From Patiria miniata (Eukaryota > Echinodermata > Asteroidea > Valvatida > Asterinidae): a stretch of 64,000 bases of DNA. The stretch is from positions 7,689,806 through 7,753,805 of the forward strand of contig NW_024037058.1 of NCBI RefSeq assembly GCF_015706575.1, read 5' to 3'. Of the stretch, positions 48,722 through 60,246 are shown piece after piece (position 1 is the first letter of the stretch; every line of letters starts with the position of its first letter). The position numbers and the translations under genes were made by a program. The notes beneath the pieces are model-generated. The model did not search any database, was not told the origin of the DNA, and saw only the letters and a list, made by a program, of their open reading frames with translations.

Positions 48722-48945
48722 TAGGCGTAGCCAGCAAGGGGGGGGGGGGAGGGGGGGGAGGGGGGAGGAGGGGGGGGAGGGGGGAGAGAGGGGGGGGGGG
48801 AGGGGGGGGGGGAGGGGGGGGGGGAGGGGGGAGGAGGGGGGGGGGGAGGGGGGGAGGGGGGGAGGGGGGGGGAGGGGGGAGGGGAGGGTACCCCCCCCCC
48901 CATATTTTGTAAATACTGCCCTTTTCTATTCAAATGCCTAGTTTT
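48722..48945 (+). repeat. G-rich low-complexity tract (GGGGGGAGG)n inside a dispersed element
   Basis: ~150 bases of nearly pure purine, G runs broken by single A or GA, entered from GGCGTAGCCAGCAAGG and left through a C run and CATATTTTGTAAATACTGCC. The flanks match those of other poly(G/C) copies (60010-60050 inverted, 8679). Strong quadruplex potential. Confidence 0.85.
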
Positions 48946-49444
48946 CCTTTGAATTGTGCCAACTTAGCCCCAGTCTGCCAGTTAAACCCACACATTTCTT
49001 CAAGGCGAAAATGTTCAGCTACGTTTCTGCTGTTCTCCACAATATGAAATTTTTTGTGTAAATTTCCTTATCAATTCTTTACAATCACATGCTTGTCTGC
49101 AATATTACGATTTATGAATTACCATTTCTGCATCAAAGAGACTTGCCGATACCCGCACCACTGAAATATTGTAGTGGGTACCAGCAAAATGTTCACAAAA
49201 ATAAAACACGAATGTACAGCCAACAGAAAGAAAAAGGATCATAATACAAATAGTGTTGGTGATTTTCAGTGAAAACAACTTGAATGTCAACGGAAATGAG
49301 TGATATAAAGTGGAACCAGCCAGTAAAACAAAGAGAGCAGACAAACTAAAAAAAAACAGGTTAAAGAGTAGTACGTGACTAGCAAGGAAACACCAACATA
49401 TTGGGTTTTTTTTAAAGAAAAGCTTGGCAGAAAGAAATGTTACT

Positions 49445-49680
49445 TAATTAGTACAATTCCCCAATGTCCAATAATTGTTCCTATTCATCTGAAGTGGGGT
49501 CAGGGAACCAGACTACAAGAACAGATTGTTTTTCTTGGTGTTTCCAGCATCTTTGAACTCAAAACTTCAAACAAGTCAATGTAATAATATTCACTATATA
49601 ATAATACTAACCCCCAATCCATCCTTTTCTGAGAAGTACAGCAAAAGCAAATGTTAATTGTATTTAATCCCTTTGAACCA
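49445..49680 (-). repeat. F520 element, partial minus copy
   Basis: CAGGGAACCAGACTACAAGA, then TTTTTCTTGGTGTTTCCAGC and CAGCAAAAGCAAATGTTAAT, ending near TTTAATCCCTTTGA. 5' half missing. Lies ~700 bp upstream of CA-B exon 1. Confidence 0.6.
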
Positions 49681-50359
49681 TATCAAATCCTTTGTGGTCA
49701 AAAGGACCCCATGTCAACTGGCCAAAGCGCACAGCCAGATGACCTTGGGCTCAGCGGAACGTGTGGTTTACACACAAAACAGGGAGATTTTTGACTGAAA
49801 ATGCAATGTTTAACATCAATTCGCGAGTGAAACTCGGTGTTTTATTCAGTTTTTCTTTCATTTTCTGAAAGAGTATATTGTTAGGGTCACACTGTAGTGA
49901 GATCTAAGGTATACCCTGTCGAATAATGAAGTGGTGGCGACAGATGTGAAAAAAGGCCCGTTTTTAATAATTTTTTCGCCGCGTTCTCTCATAGAGGTTG
50001 CACATAAAAACCGGCCCGGTGGGTTAGTTCCCCAAAGGAATTCATATATTGTTCTTCTCATAACCACACAACTCACAATGTGATGCCATTCACATGGTGT
50101 TACCACAAAGCTCCCATTCAAAGTTGAATTTGCACTTTTTTTTTTATTATTTGCAAACTTTTGCTCCCTTTCATTTCAACCAGTGGGTGGTTTTTTTTGT
50201 CCAAACCTTGCTTTGCATTTGAAAGAAATATTATGTATTTGTTGGCAGCAACTTGGGCGTCCAGTACGAAGCACAGTGCTTTATGGTACACTTGAAGAGC
50301 GGTTGAACTTTTTTAGGCTCTGGATTTTCTATTAAAACTGAGATTTGGAAGTTTACAAA

Positions 50360-53300
50360 ATGGAAACAACCACTTGTTTTTATGTTGCGGTGTGTGTGCT
50401 TGTCGCATGTCTGTCCAATGTGCAGGCTGGTAAGTCTATTCACAATTTTATACAACTCATTTTTGGAAACTCACAACATGTATGTACATGTAGACGATTC
50501 CTTACAAAAATACTGTGTAAGAAGTTAGGATTTGAAATAAGCATTATTATAATGCATGTACTCAAGAAAATATGTGTAAATAAGGTAAATATATCTAAGT
50601 ATGTGATTATGGGGAAAAAAAACACATTTTAAAATATATTTTGTACTTTTATATTATAACTCCCCCCCCCTCTTCTTTTCAGCTGGCTGGGATTACCTGA
50701 ATGACTCTGGAAAAGGTAAGAAAGAAGAATTTATTTTTAGGGACCAATGTCATATTGCGCTACCAATTAGAAAATGTTGCTAACCACTAAGAAACTTATT
50801 CTCTGCATAATAAACATGAAAAACAGCAACAAGCAATATGACATCATGATATTTTGGCTGCTCAGTTGTTTTTGTAAGGGCCAATTTAATTGTTTTTATG
50901 CAATCCTTCAAACTGCCATTTTGTGTTCCATTGAACTTTATATTCAAATTTTGTTAAGCCATTTTCAAGGGTATTTTGGTGCCTTTTGGGTTTTATGCTA
51001 TTGCAAATTTCCATATTTACTACTGAGAAGGCTCCACTAATTTGATAATTAACAAAGTAACAAAATGTTCTGGTAGAGCATTGGTACGTTGCTCTGGAGG
51101 TCGAAGGTTCAAATCCCACTATTAGCAAGTCATTTTTCTGTGCTCACTTTGATTTCTAACATTATTTTTTTTTTTAAGGTCCTGACACTTGGGAGGCAAG
51201 TTACGACACATGTGGGGGCAGTAAACAGTCACCGATTAATATCGAAACGGCCATGGTGGAGGAGAAAGACTTAGGTGATTTCACCTTTGTTGGTTTTGGG
51301 GAAGACGACAAACCAGTCAATGCAACAATGACGGTGTCCAACAACGGCCATTCTGGTAAGTTTGCTATACTTTACTTGTAGACACATTCTATGAAAGGCT
51401 CAATTTTTTTGGAACTTATCACCATAAATGTAGCAATGAATTTGTTGCACCAATGTCATCCCAGGGGCATACCTATAGAGGAGGAGTCGAGGGAGGGGTT
51501 CCAATCTGCTGTTTTCTTTTTTAGCGATCAAGGCAACTTAATTTGCAGTATCATGGTTGTTGGCATTATGCCAGTGAGAATAGTATGCAAATATTGACTG
51601 CTTTGAGTGGTGTTGTAAAACTAGCCTCCCGAGGTGATGAAACATATTCCGGACAAAGCCGAGGGAAATGCTCCGGTGATCTCACCAAGGGAGGCTAGTT
51701 TTACTACACCACAAGATTTAAAGCCAGTATTTGTTTTATAACACCTCTCTCACACATATTCTGCTTGAAGTTAAGCCATAACTGATTTATTTAATCTAAA
51801 TACCAATTTGAATTCAAAATTAGTTGAAAATTTACTTGCACTTTTCCAACTACCCCTTCATGAAATGTTTGAACCCAACTCTGTAGCGCTAGCGCTTGGG
51901 AACAATACGCACAACGCGCACACCCGTATATACGTTTGCACACAATACCGGTTTCATTAGGAACACACTCTCGTGAAAGTTGGTCCGGTTAACTTATTCT
52001 TTATGATGACTTGAGGCTTGCGGTTTTGCCGAAGTCAATTGAGTGTGATCGGCCGACTTATAAGGTTTGTGCACGAAACCCCATGGTGCATGGGGTTTTG
52101 TGTAGAACGGTTGCCGGACCACTTTTCACGGGAGTGCGCTAGTAAAGTCTTATTCGTATACATGTAGTACTTTGGTACTACACCACTGTAGCACCACTGA
52201 TTACCAGCGGCTGTACCCACTGGCTAAACACTCAATTTGCGTTACCGGTAACGTCAAATTGTCGGATAGGCCTACATGGTTTCAGGCGCTACCATCAACA
52301 ACACAGAAACAACAAATTTTTATTGATTTGGAACCCCTTTTTTTAATATGTTTTTGTAGTTGTAGTTGGTGTCGACGGAGATTACCATGTGAGTGGCGCT
52401 GGGCTAGGCACCACCGCCTACAAAGCGGTTCAGTTTCATTTCCACTGGGGCAGCGTGAACAGCCAAGGCTCTGAACACACCATCGATGGGAAGGCTTACC
52501 CAGGGGAGGTAGGCATTGTCATTGTATTCCTTTGTCGGATTCAGTAGGACTTTCATGACCCCATCTGGAGTTGTAGGGGATTTACCCCTGTCCTAGATAA
52601 AGTTAGCTCCTCCCTCTAAAATTCCAAAATGGTTTATTACCTTTGTCCAATTTTATGGAACTGTTAATATGAATTTGGCAAGCATTGAAAATATTTGCTG
52701 GGCACAAACAGGCAACCATTTAAAATACCATGCATTATATATTGACAAAGACTGGTTCTCGGCTTGAAAAAGGGTCAGAAGTTGAACACTTTTCAAACAT
52801 TTTCCAAACAGTTGGAGCACAAACAGGTCAGTGTCTGCTATGCCCAGTGCATTTGGCAAAGAGAATTATCAGACCTTTCAAAACATTTTAAATTTGCATC
52901 ACCAAAGGGTGTTGAAAGGTAAAATAGTGCTGGAACTTTGGGACTTTTCAAAAGGTTTCCTAAGGTGAAGCAACTCTGTGGGCAAAATCAGTAAGTTGCA
53001 TTTCAATACCTTTCGAAAGGAATTGAAAGGTGTGGTAGTGCAGTATAACAATAAATTCTGGAGGATTGTAAAAGGTCCAGCATTTTTTCCCTCCAATTTG
53101 CCAGCACCCAGATTTTCTGGTGTTTTGAATGGTCTAACTACAGGAGAGTTAACAAACTGCAGAAAACAAAGCAACTTTGCTGTCGGATATGCAGGAGGAT
53201 TTTTCGACATAAGGATATTCCGTTTAATTTGTGTATTTTGTTCTATTTTTCCACAGTTGCACATTGTTTGCTACAACACAAGTTATCCAAATTTCTTCAG

Positions 53301-56300
53301 TGCTTTGTTTAACGAGGATGGTCTAACAGTGTTGGGATTCTTTTTAGAGGTCAGTTCCGTTCAGTTTTTTTTGTTGTCTTATACACAAAGAAAAAGAAAA
53401 AAAGGTAATAAATTCTTACTCCACAAAGCCGAGATTCACCAAAAATCCTTGAACTTTTTGTCAACCTTTGGCTAAAAAGTACAAGCATTGAACAGCTCGT
53501 TATTCACAGAATTTGTAGCAGAGTGGTGTGCAGTCAACCGATGTGACCCAGTTATTAAACAAAAAGGGTTTTGGGGGATCAATTCAAGAGTGGGGGCAGC
53601 TTTTTTGATAATTATGTCGGGCTTAAGAATGCCTGACATGACAGCTGGGATGAGTGCACAATCAATACTGTTTTCTAAAGAGTATATCCCTCGGGCTTGT
53701 TGGCATTGTCGTTTCTATCAGTATCACTGAACCTTTATGAGGGCTCAAAATACCTCTGGACTACTGTGCCGAAACTAAAGTGATTTATCAATGTCACTAT
53801 ATGACCAAACTAGAAGGGTACTGCTGAGGCCAAAAAAAATATAATAAAATCTGCTTCCTGTTATGGCATTTGCAAATATAGGGTTTGGCATTTTTTTTGT
53901 GTTGATCAGATGGAGGTGTCTGTGTGTATTCAAGGGTAAGATGTAATTGATGGTTTTGGGGTTTTTCCCTCATTCTTAAAAAAAAATTAGGGTAGGGCCT
54001 GTCAGGATAGGGTAAGTAGGGTAACCGGAAGCAGAACTATTGAGTTTTTTGGGCCTAATATTTATTTAATGCCTAGTCAAGTACTCTAAAGTCCATCGTT
54101 CATCATTGGATTATGTTTATTGCAGGTTCTGTTTACCATTATAACCATTTATCTGAAGAATATTCTTTAAAATCACTTTTCAAAACCTTTTACAATAAAA
54201 AAAACCCTGCAAATATATTTTGCACTCGTCATTGAAGAGTTACTTCTCGAGAACTTTGTTTGTTGCCGGCACTGTTTGAACTTGCTCATTGGCTAAAAGT
54301 TTGAAAGGTTATTTATATAAATTTTTGCATATGTACTGAAGGGGCATTACTTTTTGGTAGTTACTTAGGCAAAAAAAATAGTTCTGCTTCCAGTTTCCCT
54401 AGCTACCCTGTTCTGACAGCCCCTACCCCAATTTTTTTATGGGAAAAATTAGAAAAAACGCCCAAAATCACACATTTCTACCTTTTACCCTCGACTACAC
54501 GCAGACACCTCCATACGATCGTACACAAAAAAAATTGGCCAAAAAAACCACAAATACCCTACCTACCTAACCTAGTTTTCGAATGCCATGTAATCAGAAG
54601 CAGAACTAATTTTTTTTTTCTTTTTTGGCCATATTCATAAAATTCTCCTTGTGGGCAATTGCGATGTCAGCCAGTACTGTAAGGCCATTGGTTATCAATT
54701 GTTCATGAGCTCCTCATATGGTTTCATGATTTGAACCTCAGTGAGGCCATTGGTTGATTCAGTTGTGTAATGGCCATCATGAATATTCATCAATTAAGCC
54801 TGCGTTGAATAGCTGTTGGTTGGCTCATTAGTACCTTTATATTCTAGTAGAGCAAAAGTATTTTTGAGAATGTAACATAGAAATCAGAAAGAATCAAAAT
54901 GTTTATCCTCTGCACAGATTCAAACAGTGGACAATCCAGCTCTTACACAGCTATTTGATGTCATTTCTTCGATTCAATTCGACGGTAAGTTTTGCAGTAA
55001 ACTTGAAATGTTGCTCAGTATCTCTGAATGGGTAATCTCAGGGGGCAAGTAAACACCAACACGTTTGTTATTGTGGCTGCTCATGGTAAGAATGTTTGAT
55101 GCGGTTTTCAAATTTCAATAGAAATCTTGACGTTTCAGTATTTATTAAGTGATTAGCTTCTAAAGGAGACTGAACTTGAGACTCAATTAAAAAGAACCCC
55201 TAAATGACATCATTGTACACTGTATTGTAGATCATGAGTATCCGTTCTGTCCAATGATCTTTAATTCTAGAACCTAAATGACATCATTGCCCATTGCAGA
55301 CTATCTTCTCTAAATGCCTGTGATCTTTAGTTCTAAAACTCAGGTTATCTTTAGTTCTGAAACTGTTGGCCTTTTAATGGCTTAGAACCTAAATGCCATA
55401 ATTGTCCATGGCAGATGACTACCCTCTCTCAATGCCTGTGATATTTAGTTCTAGAACTTGTGATCTTTAAGTTATAGAACCTCAATGACATCATTGTCCA
55501 TTGCAGATGATGACTATACCTCTCTCAATGCCTGTGATCATTAGTTCTGGAACTTGGGATCTTTAGTTCTATAATAGAACCCAAATGACATCACTGTACA
55601 TTGCAGCTGATGCATGACTAGCCTCTCTCAATGCCTGTGATATTTAGTTCTAGAACTTGTGATCTTTAGTTCTATACTATATACCTAATCAAATTACTTG
55701 ATGATGACTATACCCTCTCTCAATTCCAATGATATTTAGTTCTAGAACTTGTGATCCTTAATTCTATAATGTATACATTGCCGATTATGATACATCTCTC
55801 AGTGCCTGTGATCTTTAGTTCTAGAACTGGTCACGTCACCTTTATAGTTTATACAGCCTAGGTGACATATTCAAGTGCAGGTGACACTCTTGACAGTAGT
55901 GAACTTTACTTCTAGAACCGGTGATTTTAAGTTCTAGAACCTCAATGACATCCTTGTTCATTGCAGAAGAAGAAGAGGATCTCTCAATGCCAGTTGTCTT
56001 CAATAACTTCCTCCCTTCTGACCTGTCCTCATACTATCGCTACAGTGGCTCCCTGACCACGCCCCCTTGCTACGAGATTGTCACATGGAACGTCTTTACC
56101 GAGCCCATTATGGTCTCTGAAGCACAGGTAGGCCAAAACATTGTACTTCCTGTTTAATTTGTTTCTTCACAAGTCTGAAAACTTTACTTTTCATCAGTGC
56201 GGGTTTCTGTGGGTTGCAGGTGGCAAATCCCACTACAGACCATTTAAGGTCCATTTTAAGGAAACATGCAACATGATTTTTATGACTTCAATACATTTAA

Positions 56301-58888
56301 AACAGCTATCTTGCCATGACTTTCCACCTCCTTAATAATTGTAGTAGTAAGAGGGAGAAATTTCAACTTTTTAGTTTTTATGCTTATGAAAAACGAGCCA
56401 AAGCATGATGTCAATCAAGGCAGAATAGTAGTGTCTCTATAGCTTAATGGTGTGCAAATATAGATCAGATTTTTCTTCCTTTTCTTTGAGGAAGTTCCAC
56501 TTTTTACTTGTTTATCATGTTCAACAGCTTGTTTGAACAATTTTGGCCAATATTTCTTCAAAACGTTTTTTGTTGGTAATTTTGAAGGACTAAATTTGTG
56601 TACTGTAATATACACTTTTGACAAGGAGTACCTTGTGTGACAAAAGCAACATAGCACCCTCTTATTATTGATGAAAGGATCTGCCAAAAATTGAAAAATT
56701 ACCACTTTCTTGTCACTTCCAATGTAAACAAGTATAGATCTTGTTGTTGCAACACATAGTAACGTGCATGAAAACAAGATGAGCTGAATTTCCACTGCAT
56801 GTTTCCTTTAATTATATCTAGTGTTGCTCATTATTGTCCAGATTTAAGTCGATCACACCTGTTTTTGATTTCTCGTTCTTTATCTTGATGGTTGTCTCTT
56901 GATGGTTTTTGTTTACTTCACTGACGCTTCAGGTGTGTGGGGGTTGCTGTAAAGCAACTTATAGTGCTTGCACTCTTCCCACTCTACCTAGTTCGTTTTG
57001 TTTAATAAGAAGATAATAATAATAATGAACGTTCAACCTTAAAATCAGAACTTGACAATATATAGCCACTTGATACAAAATGCAGGTACAAATCAATTGG
57101 ATCAGCATACATGTACCAAGGATAAGCAACTCCCCCCCCCCAAAAAAAACCCAACAGACACACACACAAGCACGTTTGTTTATGGTGTAAATCAAGGATT
57201 TTCTTTTGTTCCTCTTCCCTTCTCCTTTGTTTGTACTTTAACTTTTTCGCAACAGCTCTCGTTGGTTTAGTACACGTTTTCCAATTGAGAAGTCCTCGAT
57301 TCGGTTTCTGACCGCGATTCACAGATGATGTTGCACGTGTGTGTCCTCAATTCACACCTTAAACTCGCCAGCACACACCGTTTAAAAAAAAACACCACTT
57401 GACAAAAAATAGCCACTTGGCAGAAATAGACAAAATGCAGGTACTGTAATCAGATCAGCATATCAAGGACGGAAAAGCAACGCCGCCTCAAAAACAAAAA
57501 AAAATTGGAAAAACACAACTTGACAGCAATATAGCCACTCTGCAGAAAATATACAAAATGCAGGTACTAGTCAGATCAGAAAAGCAAGGTTAAGGAGAAA
57601 AAAAGTAATCCAAACACACACGCACTTTTTCGTGGGGACTACACACGAGTTGTCCCATGCTACTATGGGACCAAAGATGCTGTGGGGACAGCAGAAAGTC
57701 CCCACAACTTGGTCCTAATTTGCCTAACAATGAACAAGTTCCCCATAACATGGTGACGGCCCACCCACACTGCACACAGCCTTACTGTGGACATTCCTTT
57801 GTATTTGTGTATAAGTTAAGAGAGAAAAAATGAGGAAAAAACTTTTATTGTACTGTGAACACTCTCAACCCAATTTCTGTTATAATGATTTCCTTGAGTG
57901 TTCCTCTTCATTTTCCGACGGATAAACATATAGCCCCAAAATAGTCTAAACCTGTTTTCCAGAGAGGGGAAAACCTAGTGTAGATGTGTGCAATTAGTCA
58001 ACAAAGCATTCACGCTTCCAGCATCCTGTGGACCTCTTTTGTTCACAGGTCCACAGACAGTATGTTAGGTTAGAGCACACAATTAAATTTAAAAAAACAC
58101 CAGTTGACAAAAAATAGCCAGTTGGCAGGAAAAAAAAGACAAAATGCATGTGGTTGATTCCTGTGTACCTATTACATCTGACATGTATAAGATTTTGTCA
58201 TTAGGGACATATTCTTTATCTCCAAGAGTGGTTATGTAAAGCAAAGTACCTGCCAAACAAAAATTAATGTGAAGTCAACTTTAATGATACTTGAATGGCA
58301 AATTACACAGGTCGGTTGTGACAGGGACACCAAAAAAAGTCACACTTTGGACCCCAGATTTATGGAATGACAAATGTACTGTAATCAGATGCAAGGATCA
58401 TAAGCCCAAAAAAATAAACTCTCTGCCAGCCCCCCCCCCCCCAAAAAAAAATTAACTAATAAAATTTAAAAAAAAAGAATTGATATCAAAAAGCCAAAAT
58501 ATGCAGGTAATTATCAGATTGAAAGGAGAAGCATTTTTTTTTATCCCCCACTTCCTTACTTCATCGATTCTGTGTACAGCTAAATGCACTGCGTAGACAG
58601 TACGCCAACAAACACAACGCGGCAGACAACATCACCCTGACGGACACCTACCGCCCTGTCCAGCCTGTCAACAATCGCACCGTCTATATGACCGACCCCA
58701 ACGCAGTCACCGATCACATGACCACCCTATCCCCCAACCAAGACAACATAAACACAGAGAACGTAAACACTCCCACCCCCTCCTACGTAAACACTCCCAC
58801 CCCCTCCTCTGCCCCATGCCAATTTGCATCCACCTCCTTGGTTGCCTTGGTAATCAGCAAGGTACTGGCTTCGGTCCTGGATGACTAA
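50360..58888 (+). CDS. Extracellular alpha-carbonic anhydrase, paralog B (CA4/CA15-like) with Thr/Pro stalk, 8 exons, 352 aa
   Basis: CO2 hydratase of the secreted or membrane-linked class. Exons: 50360-50429, 50683-50715, 51179-51355, 52360-52508, 53257-53349, 54918-54984, 55967-56127, 58580-58888; 1059 nt, in frame. Signal peptide 1-23 (...LSNVQA). Zinc ligands H120/H122 (QFHFHWGS) and H145 (ELHIV), shuttle H92, gatekeepers E132 and T in SLTTPP, disulfide Cys in DTCGG and TPPCYE: all catalytic features present. Intron positions and phases equal CA-A at every junction. After the CA domain (~285) comes a Thr/Pro/Asn-rich stalk absent from A, containing VNTPTPSY then VNTPTPSS from a 24 bp tandem duplication, then a hydrophobic tail ending KVLASVLDD ([10 protein letters not shown]), probably a GPI or membrane signal. 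Start chosen at the signal-peptide ATG. Confidence 0.94.
51064..51125 (+). repeat. tRNA-like SINE fragment
   Basis: TGGTAGAGCATTGGTACG and AAGGTTCAAATCCC are the A-box end and B-box of a tRNA-derived head; its 5' start is missing. CA-B intron 2, ~55 bp before exon 3. Confidence 0.5.
51607..51930. repeat. Foldback hairpin plus GC-rich element, CA-B intron 3
   Basis: GTGGTGTTGTAAAACTAGCC pairs with GGCTAGTTTTACTACACCAC across ~65 bp. Downstream, ACTACCCCTTCATGAAATG, TTGAACCCAAC and GCGCTAGCGCTTGGGAACAA are the inverted counterpart of ~1075-1150 in the 895-1226 element, showing family membership. Confidence 0.6.
53840..54615. repeat. Long inverted-repeat element in CA-B intron 5
   Basis: Left arm 53840-54042 and right arm 54375-54615 are inverted copies: TCTGCTTCC, GGCATTTGC, ATGGAGGTGTCTG, GGGTAGGGCCTGTC and GGAAGCAGAACTA all recur complementarily. 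A half copy lies at 34566-34735. Confidence 0.7.
55195..55966 (+). repeat. Tandem decoy acceptor array upstream of CA-B exon 7
   Basis: About six to seven units of ~75-115 bp, each with AATGACATCATTGTCCATTG, CAGATGATGACTA, CTCTCTCAATGCCTGTGAT and TTTAGTTCTAGAACTTG. The real acceptor and exon start (TTCATTGCAG|AAGAAG...CTCTCAATGCC) is the last member, so the array is built from the exon 7 boundary. Most decoys keep CATTGCAG. Confidence 0.85.
56256..56811. repeat. TTAA-ended miniature element, CA-B intron 7
   Basis: TTTTAAGGAAACATGCA at the left and TGCATGTTTCCTTTAA at the right are inverted ends with TTAA at each border. A 126-codon minus-strand frame inside shows no protein similarity and is not called. 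Confidence 0.7.
57040..58540 (+). repeat. Spaced degenerate repeat units in CA-B intron 7
   Basis: Five units resembling TTGACAAAAAATAGCCACTT, GGCAGAAATAGACAAAATGC and AGGTACTGTAATCAGATCAG occur near 57050, 57395, 57512, 58100 and 58480, separated by unrelated DNA. Most contain AATGCAGGTA. Origin unknown. Confidence 0.6.
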
Positions 58889-58994
58889 AAAACCAACATC
58901 CCAGAGCAGATTTCAGTCATTCTGCCTTGACCTTAAAACTCCCCATTTCATTCTCCAAAATCTATTAGGAAAAACCTTCCTAACTCCTGCACTG

Positions 58995-59318
58995 TGCAAG
59001 GGCGGATCCAGAACACAATTTTAGGGGGGGGGCCAAAAAAAAAATTTGGTCCCCCCAAAAAGTGGGTCAAAAAATTACGGCGTGGGGTTCGGGGCCCGCT
59101 TAAGGGCCCCGAAAAAATTTTGGATTCTAGATACTCTGTGGTGCGATCTGAGGCAATTTCTGACCACTTTGACCAATGTTTTTTTGAGGAAAGGATGGTG
59201 GTGTACTCATTGCCTGCCTTTATTGCGATGTTACATAAAAAAAAAAAAAATTGGTTTCGTTTTGGGGGGGGGGGGGGCCATGGCCCCCTTTGGCCCCCCC
59301 CCGGATCCGCCCTTGGCA
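58995..59318. repeat. Inverted-repeat element with GGCGGATCC ends
   Basis: TGCAAGGGCGGATCC at the left pairs with GGATCCGCCCTTGGCA at the right; G and C runs lie just inside the ends. Begins ~105 bp after the CA-B stop, so it may lie in the 3' UTR. Miniature, non-coding. Confidence 0.75.
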
Positions 59319-59639
59319 CTGTGCGTGAAACCAATGGCACATTCTATGTACATGTACTCAGTTAATTTAAAGGAGGTATCAAGACGCATATAAAGTAAAA
59401 GTGGCTCATATATAAAGTAATAGTGGCTAGGCTAAGCCATTATCCTCCCAAAATCCACAAGGAGAATCTCTTGGCTGTGCAGAAACCCACTGGCACATTT
59501 TTTTTTTTACCCTGAAGCGCATTGGTTGAAATCTTGAGGGGATGATCATCCCCTACCCAAACACACACAATATATATATGTATATATATATATGCAATAC
59601 ATTCAGAATATGAGTTAAACAAACTTTGGCATCTCTCTT

Positions 59640-60050
59640 CTGGACAGACTGTTTCGTACCATAAGTGGTGGGGGGGGGCAAGGGACTGCCACCCAATAGT
59701 GTAGTCCAGTTTTAAAAATTAGTACGGGTGGGGGGGGGGGGGTACCATCTGTCGATGGGGGCGCTGTTCAAAACCGACAATTATGCACACAAAGGGCCAA
59801 TATATGGTGCTTTTCAGGGCGATACATGTGCACAATTCTGAAAAAGGCACACAAACGGCAGATTCCATAAAAAAGGGCACCACTTTTTTTTTGAAAAGGG
59901 CACTTCAAAAAAAAAGGGCATGCACTAAAGCTTCGTAAAAAAAGGGCACTCTTTACAAATTATTGGGGGGGGGGGTAAGCCCGTTGAAAAAAGGGCATTT
60001 GAATGGACAAAGGCAGTCGTTACAAAATATGGGGGGGGGGGTAAATTTTT
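59640..60050. repeat. Poly(G) dispersed-element remnants
   Basis: Several G runs with intervening AAAAAAGGGCA words. ATGGGGGCGCTGTTCAAAAC matches 35353, and CAAAATATGG with its poly(G) matches 48900 inverted. No gene. Confidence 0.5.
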
Positions 60051-60246
60051 GTGTCATAACAATTTACATTTAAATTCTCAATATAACAAAAAAATCTTTA
60101 CATTTCGCAGAGTCATATGGTTGACTGACTTATCTAGACATTTACGTCTTTTGTGTAAATAATGGAAACCGGATGATATTATGCAGAGACGCTAAACCTT
60201 TAGTTTCATTTGTTTTGTTTTGTACATGTACATCGTGTCCCAAAAC

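Noticed and set aside
48645-48941. Gly/Arg-rich and Pro/Ser-rich open frames on both strands
   Set aside because: Produced by the poly-purine tract; no real protein composition.
52978-53475. 165-codon open frame around CA-B exon 5
   Set aside because: Only 53257-53349 is coding; the rest is intron read-through with a clear acceptor and donor inside.
56415-56795. 126-codon minus-strand frame in CA-B intron 7
   Set aside because: Lies wholly inside a TTAA-ended miniature element and resembles no known protein.
58994-59393. Overlapping ~115-130-codon frames on both strands
   Set aside because: They lie in a miniature inverted-repeat element with G and C runs; both strands stay open because the sequence is low complexity.
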